Assembly (NCBI GenBank): GCA_027483645.1
Contig: JAIXUD010000013.1
Span: 1-64,000 of the forward strand
DNA length: 64,000 nucleotides
Source: Sphingobacteriales bacterium
Lineage (GTDB): Bacteria > Bacteroidota > Bacteroidia > Chitinophagales > CAIOSU01
Direction of reading: 5' to 3'
Part shown: piece after piece, positions 35,451 to 44,400 of the stretch
Numbering within the stretch: the stretch's first letter is position 1
How the letters are laid out: the number at the start of each line of letters is the position of its first letter
The notes under the pieces: generated by a model
What the model saw: the letters and a program-made list of their open reading frames with translations, nothing else
Told to the model about the DNA's origin: nothing
The model's database searches: none
Made by a program: the position numbers and the translations under genes

Positions 35451-36509
35451 CTAGAGTCCCATCAAAACTTCCAGCAGTCTTAAATTTTCCTCAGGCGTAC
35501 CAACTGTGACCCTTACACAACCCTCGCAACCGGGTATTTTACTGCGGTCGCGGAGGATGATACCTTGAGCAAGGCAATGGTCATATACCTTCCGGGCATC
35601 AGTCGTTTTAACTAGCAGGAAATTAGCCTTGGATGGGAACACCCGCAACACAAACTCCAGCGAACGAAGGCCGTCCGCCAGTTTGCCGCGCTCTTCCACT
35701 ATTTGGCTTATCTGCTGTTGCACAGGCTTCACATCTTGCAAGGCTTTAAGGGCGGTTTGTTGGGTAAGCTCGTTGATGTTGTAAGGTGGTTTGATTTTAT
35801 CCAAAACCGCAGTAATCTGCGCACTAGCAAATGCCATACCGAGGCGTATACCTGCCATACCCCAAGCTTTGGAAAGGGTTTGGAGTATCACCAAGTTGGG
35901 GTGCTCTTCCAACTCCGGCAACCAGCCTTTTTCACCGGAAAAATCAATGTAGGCCTCGTCAACCACTACTAAACCATTAAAGTTATCCAGCAAGCGCTTC
36001 ACCGCAGCCTTATCTAGCAAATTGCCGCTAGGATTGTTCGGCGAGCAAAGGAAAATAAGTTTGGTGGAGACCGTTGCGCCGTTTTTGCGTTTCGCTGCCT
36101 GCAAAATAGCCTCGTTATCCAATTGAAAATCGGGTGTAAGCTGCACTTGGGTAAAGGCGATGTTGTTAGTATTGGCAGCCACCTCGTACATACCATAGCT
36201 AGGGGCGATAAACACCGCATGGTCCACCCCCGGCTCGCAAAAAGCACGGAACAGCAAATCAATCGGCTCATCGCTGCCATTGCCCAAGAAAATTTGCTCG
36301 GGCTTTATCTTTTTCAACTGCGCAATGCGCTTCTTAAGGTCTTTCTGGTGGGGGTCAGGGTAGCGGTTGAGGCCATTGTTAAACGGGTTTTCGTTCGCAT
36401 CCAAGTAGACCTGCGCCGTACCGCTAAACTCATCGCGGGCAGAGGAATACGGCTTCATCTTGCGGATGTTCGCCCTAATTAATTGGTCGAGGTTGAAGGT
36501 AGTAGGCAT
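35451..36509 (-). CDS. hisC: Histidinol-phosphate aminotransferase
   Basis: A 352-residue PLP enzyme of histidine biosynthesis (imidazole-acetol phosphate to histidinol phosphate). Signatures: YLDANENPFNN-like N-terminus, LNRYPDPHQKDLKKRIAQL, FLGNGSDEPIDLLFRAF, LCSPNNPSGNLL, VVVDEAYIDFSG and the PLP lysine in TLSKAWGMAGIRLGMA. The end has ILRDRSKIPGCEGCVRVTVGTPEENLRL. I choose the start at 36509 (MPTTFNLDQLI); a longer frame from 36566 would run through the likely promoter at 36518-36525. No other his genes are close, so the histidine genes are scattered or in a separate operon. Confidence 0.94.
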   Translation of the reverse strand: MPTTFNLDQLIRANIRKMKPYSSARDEFSGTAQVYLDANENPFNNGLNRYPDPHQKDLKKRIAQLKKIKPEQIFLGNGSDEPIDLLFRAFCEPGVDHAVFIAPSYGMYEVAANTNNIAFTQVQLTPDFQLDNEAILQAAKRKNGATVSTKLIFLCSPNNPSGNLLDKAAVKRLLDNFNGLVVVDEAYIDFSGEKGWLPELEEHPNLVILQTLSKAWGMAGIRLGMAFASAQITAVLDKIKPPYNINELTQQTALKALQDVKPVQQQISQIVEERGKLADGLRSLEFVLRVFPSKANFLLVKTTDARKVYDHCLAQGIILRDRSKIPGCEGCVRVTVGTPEENLRLLEVLMGL

Positions 36510-36517
36510 GATGGGTG

Positions 36518-36525
36518 CAAAGATG
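36518..36525 (-). promoter_or_regulatory. Putative -7 promoter element of hisC
   Basis: On the minus strand CATCTTTG followed by C (consensus TAnnTTTG, first base deviating) lies eight bases before the ATG at 36509. This supports the shorter hisC start. Confidence 0.35.
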
Positions 36526-36606
36526 GGGCATTTGCGGGTAAATGGAAAGGAAGTACACAACGGCAAAACACGGCACCACCAAAGAAAACTATATAAATAT
36601 TGGACT

Positions 36607-36636
36607 GAAGTGGCAGATACCCTCCTTGGGAGGGTC
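36607..36636. repeat. Left 30-bp terminal inverted repeat of the DUF559 element
   Basis: GAAGTGGCAGATACC followed by CTCCTTGGGAGGGTC. The reverse complement at 37188-37217 differs in one base. The half ACCCTCCTTGGGAGGGT is itself palindromic. It is directly followed by a ten-base perfect stem CGACGCGCTT (36636-36645) with AAGCGCGTCG (36676-36685). Confidence 0.85.
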
Positions 36637-36692
36637 GACGCGCTTGGCTGAACTTACAAATTGGCTAGGCTTTCAAAGCGCGTCGGGGTGGG

Positions 36693-37094
36693 TTATTCGT
36701 TGTAGTGCTCTTGCATCCACGTAACTATTGATGCGAGGACAAAATCCATTTTATATCGTACTTCCCTATTCGTAAATCGCAAAAAACACACTCCTAAACT
36801 TTCCAACCTTTCTTGGCGTATTTTATCTTTCTCCAAGTCATGGTCAGACCCATCTATTTCAATTGCTAGGTTTAAATCCTTACAGTAAAAATCTACAATG
36901 TAAATATCCATTGGCCTTTGCCTATCAAAATCATAACCTTTTAGTTGATTGGATTTCAACTCTTTCCAAAGCAACACCTCTGGCAATGTCATTTTTGACC
37001 TCAATTGTTTGGCAAAGGGTTTTAAATGAGGCTGATATGTGATAACTTTTAGTTTTACGACGATTGTGTTAGCTTGTAATTGGAAATGCTCCAC
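36693..37094 (-). CDS. DUF559 endonuclease-like protein (Vsr-related PD-(D/E)xK fold)
   Basis: A 133-residue protein of the DUF559 family, related in fold to very-short-patch-repair endonucleases. The family pattern is complete: KPFAKQLRSKMTLPEVLLWKELK, GYDFDRQRPMDIYIVDFYC with the catalytic-type Asp, LNLAIEIDGSDHD with Glu and Asp, RQERLESLGVCFLRFTNREV and a closing helix FVLASIVTWMQEHY. No biological role is known to me for most members. The gene is AT-rich against its surroundings and lies inside a 30-bp inverted repeat (36607-36636 and 37188-37217), so it looks like cargo or driver of a small mobile element. Start at 37094; the upstream M gives the full N-terminal helix. Confidence 0.88.
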   Translation of the reverse strand: MEHFQLQANTIVVKLKVITYQPHLKPFAKQLRSKMTLPEVLLWKELKSNQLKGYDFDRQRPMDIYIVDFYCKDLNLAIEIDGSDHDLEKDKIRQERLESLGVCFLRFTNREVRYKMDFVLASIVTWMQEHYNE

Positions 37095-37187
37095 TCACCT
37101 CACCGACCCACCCCACCACACTTACACCGATGGGATTTCCCTGTAATCAAGAAACTATTACTCGTTGGAGCACTCTAGGAGTGTGGT

Positions 37188-37217
37188 GACCCTCCCAAGG
37201 AGGGTATCTGGCACTTC
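37188..37217. repeat. Right 30-bp terminal inverted repeat of the DUF559 element
   Basis: GACCCTCCCAAGGAG followed by GGTATCTGGCACTTC; the reverse complement of the left end with one mismatch in thirty. Just inside lies CCGACCCACCCC (37103-37114), inverted relative to GGGGTGGGT at 36685-36693, and a CACTCTAGGAGTG palindrome at 37171-37183. Confidence 0.85.
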
Positions 37218-37303
37218 ATTGCTCAGAATCGAAAACCTTTCTTAATTGCACACTTATAAAATTGAAGCATCCATGGTCTATCGTCCATCGTCCATGGTCC
37301 AAT

Positions 37304-38095
37304 CTACGCCTTCTCCTTCAACTGCATCACTTCTCTCTGCAACTCCAGCATCATGCCCATCATGCGTTCGATGCTCATGTCTTGCTCGGCGGGTGCGTGG
37401 CTGATGAAGAGTTTGGCTTTCCAAACCTCCACCACATCTTCTAGCGGTATTTCGTAGGGGCTGTAAGAAGGGTTGTCGCTGCGGGCCATCAACTTGGGGG
37501 TTTCTGGCAATTGGTTGAACAGGCGCTTATAAACGATGCCCTCATTTCGCGAAACCACTACATAGGTAAGGCCGTCCTTAATACCGGTCCAATCTTGCAC
37601 GTACTCGCCCACTACCACCGAACCCGGCTGCAACGGCAACATGCTGTCGCCGCTAATCTCGAAAGCGCGGTAAGTACCTTCGCTAAGGAACGGTAGCCGG
37701 AAACGGGGAAGTTCCTCAATATACTCTGGGTCAGCATAGCCGTTTAGGTAACCGGCAGCAGCCTTGGCAGGCACTAACTCCACAAACTCGCGATTTTGCT
37801 CATCCACGGTTATAGTGAGTATGCGCAGTTTTCGGCCTTCGGCATCGTTAGCGCCCGGCTCCTCTTTAAAGAGGTTCTTGGCGGCTATTTTGCTCAGGTT
37901 GCGGCTCAATAGCTGATCTAGCGATAGGTTGAACATCTTAGCAAGTGCCCTTTGCACATCCAAATTGGGTTTAGCACGGCCTTCTTCATAAGCACCAAGG
38001 GTGGCGCGTTTGATTTTCAAAAGGTCGGCAAACTCCTGTTGGGTAATGCCTTTCTGCTTGCGCAGGAAACGGATATTGACGTTAATAATGTCCAT
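37304..38095 (-). CDS. XRE/S24-type repressor (LexA/CI-like)
   Basis: A 263-residue regulator. Residues 1-62 form an XRE helix-turn-helix (GITQQEFADLLKIKRATLGAYEEGRAKPN). The C-terminal half is an S24 peptidase-like domain with catalytic Ser151 (GDSMLPLQPGS) and Lys190 (IVYKRLFN). A possible self-cleavage bond is Ala114-Gly115 in VPAKAAAGYLNGY, as in LexA and CI, where RecA-stimulated self-cleavage inactivates the repressor. It is divergent from DNA polymerase IV (38397), so it plausibly represses itself and dinB until DNA damage. Promoter elements and an inverted TTAGTA/TACTAA lie in the shared 301-base gap. Confidence 0.87.
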   Translation of the reverse strand: MDIINVNIRFLRKQKGITQQEFADLLKIKRATLGAYEEGRAKPNLDVQRALAKMFNLSLDQLLSRNLSKIAAKNLFKEEPGANDAEGRKLRILTITVDEQNREFVELVPAKAAAGYLNGYADPEYIEELPRFRLPFLSEGTYRAFEISGDSMLPLQPGSVVVGEYVQDWTGIKDGLTYVVVSRNEGIVYKRLFNQLPETPKLMARSDNPSYSPYEIPLEDVVEVWKAKLFISHAPAEQDMSIERMMGMMLELQREVMQLKEKA

Positions 38096-38396
38096 AATTT
38101 GCTCTTGCGTTCCTCTAATTTAATTAGTACCTTCGGCTAAAGATATTACAAATATACTAACAAATAAGTCGGCTTTGCAAATGTGGCAGGCATTTAATGA
38201 ACATACTGAACTATTTAGGCTACAATTAGTGTCATTTAGCAATATCCTATATTTTGAAGCGGTCTAAAATTATCCAAACAATTTATTTGTGGCCCTTTTG
38301 GGCTACGACTGCATTGGGTTTTCTCGACGTAATCATTCCATTATGCCTTCGAAACCCCGCTTTGTCTCGCTCCAAAATAGCTAACAAATATTCTCG
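38096..38396. promoter_or_regulatory. Divergent promoter region between the XRE/S24 repressor and dinB
   Basis: On the minus strand TTTG (38181-38178) and TATATTTG (38156-38149, exact TAnnTTTG) are spaced 21 bases apart and form a Bacteroidota promoter for the repressor. The hexamers TTAGTA (38124-38129) and TACTAA (38155-38160) are inverted around it and are a candidate operator. The dinB side (38200-38396) is AT-rich with GGCCCTTTTGGGCT at 38292-38306 (small palindrome) and no clear -7 motif. Confidence 0.5.
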
Positions 38397-39611
38397 TTGT
38401 TTAACTTTAGACCACTTCTCATAGAAAACGAGCGCACCATCTTACACCTTGACCTTGACAGCTTTTTTGTCTCGGTAGAGCGGCTCAAAAATCCCGAGCT
38501 GCACGGCAAGCCCGTAATTGTGGGCGGCAGCAGCAAGCGGGGCGTGGTGGCGGCGTGCAGCTATGAAACCCGAAAGTTTGGCGTGCACAGCGCCATGCCC
38601 ATGATGCAGGCCCTGAAACTGTGCCCCGATGCCATAGTTATTGGTGGCAGCCATGGCGAGTACAGCGTGTACTCCAAAATGGTAACCAACATCATCAGGG
38701 ACGAGGCGCCGCTGTTCGAGAAGAGCAGCATCGATGAATTTTATATCGACCTTACGGGCATGGAAAAATACTTCGGGTGCTACCAATGGGCCACGGCGTT
38801 GCGCCAGCGTATCATTACAGAAACCAAGCTGCCCATCTCTTTCGGCCTATCCGTAAACAAAATGATGGCGAAGATAGCCACCGGCGAGGCCAAGCCCAAC
38901 GGACAACTGATGATACCGCGCGGCACGGAAAAGGACTTCCTCGCACCGATGAAGGTGGGCAAAATCCCCTTTATTGGCGAAAAGACGGAAGAAACGCTGA
39001 ACAAGCTGGGCATCCGCACCGTTGGCCAACTGGCCGATTACAATCCGAAACACCTGGAGCAGTTTCTCGGCAGCCATGCCATAACGCTGCAACAGAGGGC
39101 AAACGGCATCGACCATAGCGAGGTAACGCCGTTTCATGATGCGAAATCCATCAGTACCGAGCGCACCTTTCATGAGGATACCAAGGATGAAACCTTTCTG
39201 CGGTCGCTATTAAGCGCCATGGTGGAGAAGGTAAGCTTTGAGCTGCGCGATGATGAGAAACTGGCCTCGTGCGTAACGGTAAAAATCCGCTACCCCGACT
39301 TCCGCACTGTGAGCAAGCAGTGCATGATAAAGCTCACTGCTAGCGACCACATCTTTGCCGAAAAGGCGCACCAGCTCTTCAACGAGCTGTGGGACCACAA
39401 AACCCCCATCCGCTTACTTGGTTTCCGCCTTGGCCACCTAGAGCACGGAAAACAGCAACTCGATATGTTCCGTGACAAACCCGAACAGGTGAAGCTATAC
39501 CAAGCCTTAGATAAGATAAAAGCCTTGCACGGCACGGATAAGATTGCCCGGGCATCCGGCATCGGGCACCGGATTCATGATAAGGATTTGAATCCGTTTA
39601 GTAAGGAGTAG
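38397..39611 (+). CDS. dinB: DNA polymerase IV, Y family
   Basis: A 404-residue translesion polymerase. Catalytic residues: Asp19 and Asp21 (LDLDSFFVS), Asp113-Glu114 (SSIDEFYIDLTG); steric-gate region and nucleotide contacts VVAACSYETRKFGVHSAMP. The thumb has the HhH of VGKIPFIGEKTEETLNKLGI, and the little finger SISTERTFHEDTKDE. The C-terminus has KQQLDMFRDKPEQ, a QxxLF-like beta-clamp motif (QLDMF). The start is TTG at 38397; I see no ATG in frame upstream of ERTILHLDL, so TTG is needed unless a shorter form is used. Divergent from an XRE/S24 repressor. Confidence 0.93.
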   Translation: MFNFRPLLIENERTILHLDLDSFFVSVERLKNPELHGKPVIVGGSSKRGVVAACSYETRKFGVHSAMPMMQALKLCPDAIVIGGSHGEYSVYSKMVTNIIRDEAPLFEKSSIDEFYIDLTGMEKYFGCYQWATALRQRIITETKLPISFGLSVNKMMAKIATGEAKPNGQLMIPRGTEKDFLAPMKVGKIPFIGEKTEETLNKLGIRTVGQLADYNPKHLEQFLGSHAITLQQRANGIDHSEVTPFHDAKSISTERTFHEDTKDETFLRSLLSAMVEKVSFELRDDEKLASCVTVKIRYPDFRTVSKQCMIKLTASDHIFAEKAHQLFNELWDHKTPIRLLGFRLGHLEHGKQQLDMFRDKPEQVKLYQALDKIKALHGTDKIARASGIGHRIHDKDLNPFSKE

Positions 39612-39668
39612 TTTTTAATTACTAATTTTAAATTTCTAATCTTGATATGACGCATCTAGAATGTCAAT

Positions 39669-40082
39669 ATGAAATATGGCATCCTTATTTTTATAGTAAT
39701 CTTGGCTTTGGGTTGCGAAATCCAAGATACTATTGGCATTCCAGATCACTATCGCACATATGATAGTTATAAAGGCTGTAATTGCAATGTTTACAAAATG
39801 GAGTTTCTTTCAGGTACAACGTTATTTAGGTTTGCATTATCGGGGTCGTGTAAAGAGCTTACCGAAAATGAATATCTTCAAGAATATGAAGATTACTTGA
39901 CAGCTTATATGCAAAGATGGGATGGTAGAAATGGTATAGTGTATCTGGAGTTTTATGATGACTTTTCTAGAGACCAATTAAACAAACGCTTAATCCAATC
40001 TACCGAATGCATAACCCTTAGGCGAAGTAAGTTCAATATTATGGAATTGAATGGAGGGCATCGATTGGAAATCTCCATTTAG
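39669..40082 (+). CDS. Small lipoprotein, function unknown
   Basis: A 137-residue protein with a lipoprotein signal (MKYGILIFIVILALGC, lipobox LALGC). The rest is soluble with charged and aromatic residues (HYRTYDSYKGCNCNVYKMEF, LTENEYLQEYEDYLTAYMQR, VYLEFYDDFSRDQ) and no domain I recognise. It follows dinB by 57 bases on the same strand but is much more AT-rich and probably separate. Confidence 0.65.
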   Translation: MKYGILIFIVILALGCEIQDTIGIPDHYRTYDSYKGCNCNVYKMEFLSGTTLFRFALSGSCKELTENEYLQEYEDYLTAYMQRWDGRNGIVYLEFYDDFSRDQLNKRLIQSTECITLRRSKFNIMELNGGHRLEISI

Positions 40083-40396
40083 GTTATGCACGATCTTGAA
40101 CCAACATGAAAACCTCCGCCCAGTGCTGCGCATAGGCTATTGCCTATGTGCAACTAGTGTCAGTAGGCTATGCCTACCTTTCCGCCTTAGCGGAAAAACC
40201 GCGCGGGCATTGAACAACCAACTCACACTTGAAGCCCGTTCGTCGAACTACATTACGCCCACCGCCCTCACATTATGACGCTAATATAAAACTAATTGCA
40301 TAACTTTCGGCCATGCCGAGATATGCCATTCACTGCTGTGCTGAGCGCTACTATATGACGTTTTAGGGGGTCGGCTGGGTAGATATATTTACCCGA
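40083..40396. repeat. Gene-free stretch with palindromic repeats
   Basis: Contains TAGGCTATTGCCTA and TAGGCTATGCCTA at 40133-40180 with CCGCCTTAGCGG (40181-40196), the palindromic family also seen near 26880. No gene; the stretch ends at a NUDIX remnant beginning at 40397. Confidence 0.5.
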
Positions 40397-40469
40397 CAGC
40401 ATCCTCCTATACCGCCAAACCCAAGGCCACTTGCAAGTATTGCTGGTGCACCCAGGCGGGCCGTTTTAG
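40397..40469 (+). pseudogene. NUDIX hydrolase 5' remnant, copy 1
   Basis: In frame this 73-base piece encodes SILLYRQTQGHLQVLLVHPG followed by GPF and a TAG. LLYR and QVLLVHPGGPF are typical of the N-terminus of NUDIX hydrolases, which continue after GGPF with the NUDIX box; here the frame stops. A second, related piece lies at 41138-41221 on the same strand, and the toxin-antitoxin pair sits between them. Confidence 0.75.
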
Positions 40470-40482
40470 GCGATGGATAAAC

Positions 40483-40812
40483 TTACTCCTCTATATACTT
40501 CAGTAATTCCTTAATATCCGCATCGGTAATGCTTTCCAGTTCAGACTTGTCGTAAATTGACAATAGATATATTTCTTCGGCTTTTATAAGCACATAGGTA
40601 ATGACTCTTGCCCCTCCTGATTTACCTTTGCCTTTGGATGCAATGGATAGACGAATTTTGAAACAATCGTTTCCTAACGCGGTGCCCATTTTTGGCTCAT
40701 CGGAAAGTTGCGCAGCTAGTTGAGCGATTTCTGCTTTAAGAGAAGGGTATTTCTTTACCAATTTCTTGAACTGGCGGTCGAACGGCGGGATAGTTAATAC
40801 TTCAAATTTCAT
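40483..40812 (-). CDS. RelE/ParE-superfamily-like toxin
   Basis: A 109-residue basic protein with the mixed-fold pattern of RelE/HigB-type toxins: FEVLTIPPFDRQFKKLVKKYPSL, LAAQLSDEPKMGTALGNDCFKIRLSIASKGKGKSGGARVITYV and IYLLSIYDKSELESITDADIKELLKYI. The KIRLS..KGKGKSGGARVITYV part is close to RelE-family members that cut mRNA on the ribosome. The upstream 68-residue gene overlaps it by eleven bases (start ATG inside), the arrangement of an antitoxin-toxin pair. Catalytic residues cannot be fixed by eye. Confidence 0.78.
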   Translation of the reverse strand: MKFEVLTIPPFDRQFKKLVKKYPSLKAEIAQLAAQLSDEPKMGTALGNDCFKIRLSIASKGKGKSGGARVITYVLIKAEEIYLLSIYDKSELESITDADIKELLKYIEE

Positions 40813-41008
40813 TCAGCAAATCCTTTATTGGTCTTGCTTTCTTTTTACCGCGCTTTACATCGTTCACAAATTCAACGGCTTCGCTCAACTCTTCCATAAA
40901 CACGGCCTTTGCAGGGGTCAGCGATTTCACCTTTACATGGGGGTAGCTCTGCAATAATTCCAGCAGAAACGCAGCCTTTTTATCATTGATATCGAGTAAC
41001 AGTCTCAT
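40802..41008 (-). CDS. Antitoxin of the RelE-like pair
   Basis: A 68-residue protein ending in a lysine-rich region (DVKRGKKKARPIKDLLNEI) which would wrap the toxin. The N-terminus (MRLLLDINDKKAAFLLELLQSYPHVKVKSLTPAK) looks like a small beta-alpha unit seen in several RelB/DUF-type antitoxins of Bacteroidota. It overlaps the toxin gene by eleven bases. A typical toxin-antitoxin pair regulates its own promoter; the AT-rich stretch at 41009-41137 should hold it. Confidence 0.72.
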   Translation of the reverse strand: MRLLLDINDKKAAFLLELLQSYPHVKVKSLTPAKAVFMEELSEAVEFVNDVKRGKKKARPIKDLLNEI

Positions 41009-41426
41009 AGTATTGTAAAGATAATGGATTGTGAAATAACAACTACGGGAATTGTAAATTGGTTCTTTTCAAGTTAATGGAGGCGTCTCACCATTTTCAA
41101 TTTTAAATTTTCAATTGAATTGAAACGAACCCCTCCTCAGGCATCCTCCTCTACCGCCAAAACCCATGGCCTGCTGCAAGTACTACTGGTGCACCCCGGC
41201 GGGCCGTTTTTGGGTAAATAGCGCGGTGGTACTTATGTTATTGGTAGTCCGGTTTATTACTTAGCTAAAAACACCTAAGGAAGCAGGAAATATCTTTGTT
41301 TTCCAGTTCTTACTGCTTGGCAATGGCAGGTAGATTTTGTAATTTAATCGCTGTAGAACTTTGAAAGCTATTGGGTTAAAAAACAAGTAGCGAGTAATTT
41401 ATAATTTCTGTCAATCAATCCCTAAT
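41009..41426. other. Gene-free stretch containing a NUDIX remnant
   Basis: Besides the NUDIX remnant at 41138-41221, it holds AT-rich sequence. An AATTTTAAATTTTCAATTG-type run at about 41098-41120 is a weak palindrome. The promoter of the giant PKD gene must lie near 41370-41425; ATTTATAATTTC (41396-41408) is a weak -7 candidate. Confidence 0.45.
41138..41221 (+). pseudogene. NUDIX hydrolase 5' remnant, copy 2
   Basis: Closely related to copy 1 (40397-40469). It reads GILLYRQ, then one extra base (CAAAACCC against CAAACCC) shifts the frame, after which GLLQVLLVHPGGPFLGK and a TAG follow. About 70 bases are similar at roughly 85 percent. Both are fragments of one gene type, neither can be functional. 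Confidence 0.75.
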
Positions 41427-44400
41427 ATGGCCCAGTTGAGATGGCATTGGTTGTTAATCATGTTGGTGCTCATTAGCTATTCGGTATCTGGCCAAGTTAC
41501 TGCGGGTTTTACTATCATCCAACCCACCAATAATTGTAACCCAGCAATTTACAGTTTTGCTAACACATCCACTGGCGCTGGCTTAACCTATTCGTGGAAT
41601 TTTGGTGTTTATCCTGGTATCAATTCCGTGTTCCGAAATCCAAGTACTACCTTTCTTGATTGTGGCACCTTTACAGTGAAATTAGTGGTTACTGATAGTA
41701 TTGGCGCCAAAGACTCAACCACGCAAATCGTTAATGTGCGGTGCTCTCCTGTGGCAAATTTTGTACCCGTAGTTGCGGCGGGCTGCGTACCGGTTACTAG
41801 TGCATTTGTAAATACCTCAACACCTGGCAGCGGCACCATAGTAAGTTCGGTCTGGGATTTTGGCGATGGCAATTTTGGCTCAGGGCCAAACCCTAGCCAT
41901 ACTTATAACTCAGCAGGTTGTAAAAGTATTACCCTTATAGTTACCAATTCTTTCAACTGCACGAGTGATACCACCATTAGCAATGTGGTGTGTGTGTACC
42001 CAATACCATTGGCTAACTTTAGCGCCAGTACCACCACTAGTTGCACTGCACCATTTACCACCAACTACCAATCGGTAGTAAGCAGCGGCAATGGGCCATA
42101 TACCTATCAATGGACATTTCAAGGAGGGCAGCCTGCTACCGCAACTTTACCCAATCCTACGGTGGTGTATAATAGCCCTGGAAGTTATAGCACATCGTTA
42201 ATAGTGGTGGACGTGAATGGCTGCGCTGATACCGTGCAGAAAAATAACTATATAACCATCAGCGGCAACACAACCAATTTTACCTTTAGCACTGGTACCA
42301 TCTGCCCTAATAACCAAATTAGGTTTACCTCTTCTGCAACCGCCACCCCCATTAGTAGGCTGTGGAGTATAACCCCGCCAATTGCCATAGCAGGCCCTAC
42401 ATCATCAAGTGCCATTATAACTTTTCCAGCAGGGGGCACTTACAATGTTTGCCTTACCACAAACTTTGCAGGCGGGTGCTCGGCTCAGCAGTGCTCAACT
42501 TTGGTAGTAAATGACGCGCCCTTGGCCAGCTTTGGTACGGTAGGATTGCTCAATACCTGCTTATTGCCAAACCCAATAACCTACGTTGATTCATCGGTGG
42601 GTCAAGGGCTGGTTTATAATTGGTCTTTTCCAGGGGGGAGCCCCAACACCGCCAACACCGCAACGCCGCCCGTAATAAGTTATGATAGCTGTGGCAGTTA
42701 TTCGGCCACCCTATCCATACAAAACAGCGCTGGTTGCCGCAGCTCAGTATCGAAACCAAATCTAATTGAGCTTACCTGTCCTCAGGCATCTTACACGGTA
42801 GTGCCCAGCAATGGCTGCTTGCCTTTAACTTCCTCTTTTAGTGGCACGGCTACTGGCAATCCAGTTGCTTGGCTATGGGATTTTGACGACCCTAATAGCG
42901 GTGCCAATAATACAAGCACGCTGCAAAACCCCACCCATATTTTCAATACAGCAGGTTGCTACTCGGTAAGGCTTACTACTACCGATGTGCAAGGATGCAC
43001 GGCCACCTACAGTGTACCTGCTGCAGTATGCACGGGTACCAGGCCACTGGGGAATTTCAGCGCAAACCCGCCGTTGAATTGTGCCAACCAACCGATCAAC
43101 TTTACTGATTCGTCCACAGGCACTTTTGTATACACCGAATATATTTGGGGGTATGTAGATTCTACCGGATTTGTAAACTTTAGTGCATTACAAAACCCTA
43201 ATCATATTTTTTATGACGCCGGTATTTGGGATATAACCCTCATAGTTTCCAATTTCGGCTGTTATGATACCATTACCAAAGATGACCTGGTACGTACCCT
43301 GCTGCCAATATCAAGCCCAAGAGTAACGGTCAATTGCGACGATCCACTATCAGTAACTTTAGATGGTAGCGTATCGGAGGGTGCCGACCGCTACTCATGG
43401 ATAATTTTAGGCGGTACGCCCGCCAACGATACCTTAGAAACGGTGGTGGCAACTTTTCCCGGGCCAGGCAGTTACAATGCGTCGCTTCTAGTAAGCAACG
43501 ATTCCACAGGTTGTACCGATTTACAGAATGTAGTAATAGACATTTCGAATTATGGTGCACAGTTTTCAGGTACCCCATTAACTGGTTGTGCGCCTTTGAT
43601 AAGTTGTTTTAGTAGCTTTTCCACCAGCGCAGTGAGCTATCAATGGAAGGTATTTAATGCCAGCGGAACCACCATAGCCACTGATACCACCAGCAGCCCT
43701 TGTTTTACCTTTAACACACCTGGCGTATATGACGTGCAATTGATAGTGGCTGACAGCCTTGGCTGTATAGATACGGTATATAAACCGCAATGTGTTACCG
43801 CCACGGGCCCTAATGTTTATTTTGCCGGCAGCCCAATTATCGGCTGTGCACCGCTTAATGTTTCTTTTAGCGATTCTACTACCGGCATGGGCCTTGCGCA
43901 ATGGAGCTGGAACTTTGGCGATGTATTGTCTTCAACCAATAACACGTCGGCCCTGCAAAACCCCGCACACCTTTACAACCAAGGCGGCAAATACTCCGTT
44001 TTGCTAACCGTAACCGACAGTAATGGCTGCATTGCCGATACTTTGTTGTTAAACTACGTGCAGGTTAATGAGCCCCAAATTACGTTTACAGATACCGCGA
44101 TTGTAAGTTGTCAAGGTTTGCAAACTTGCTACACCATAAATCCAAGTGCCGGCAGCTTAGCCTATTATTGGGATTTTGGCGATGGCACACTTGATACATC
44201 AACAAGCCCATGCCACATATACACCAATGCGGGTGTTTTTAATACAAGCATTACACTGATTGATAGTATTGGCTGCACGGATACGGTAGTGATGATAAAT
44301 ACCTTCAATAACACGGTCCCTCAGCTCGATTTTGTGGCCGATACTACTTTTTCAATATGCCCGCCATTAGCGGTATCTTTTACTAATCTTTCTACCGCAA

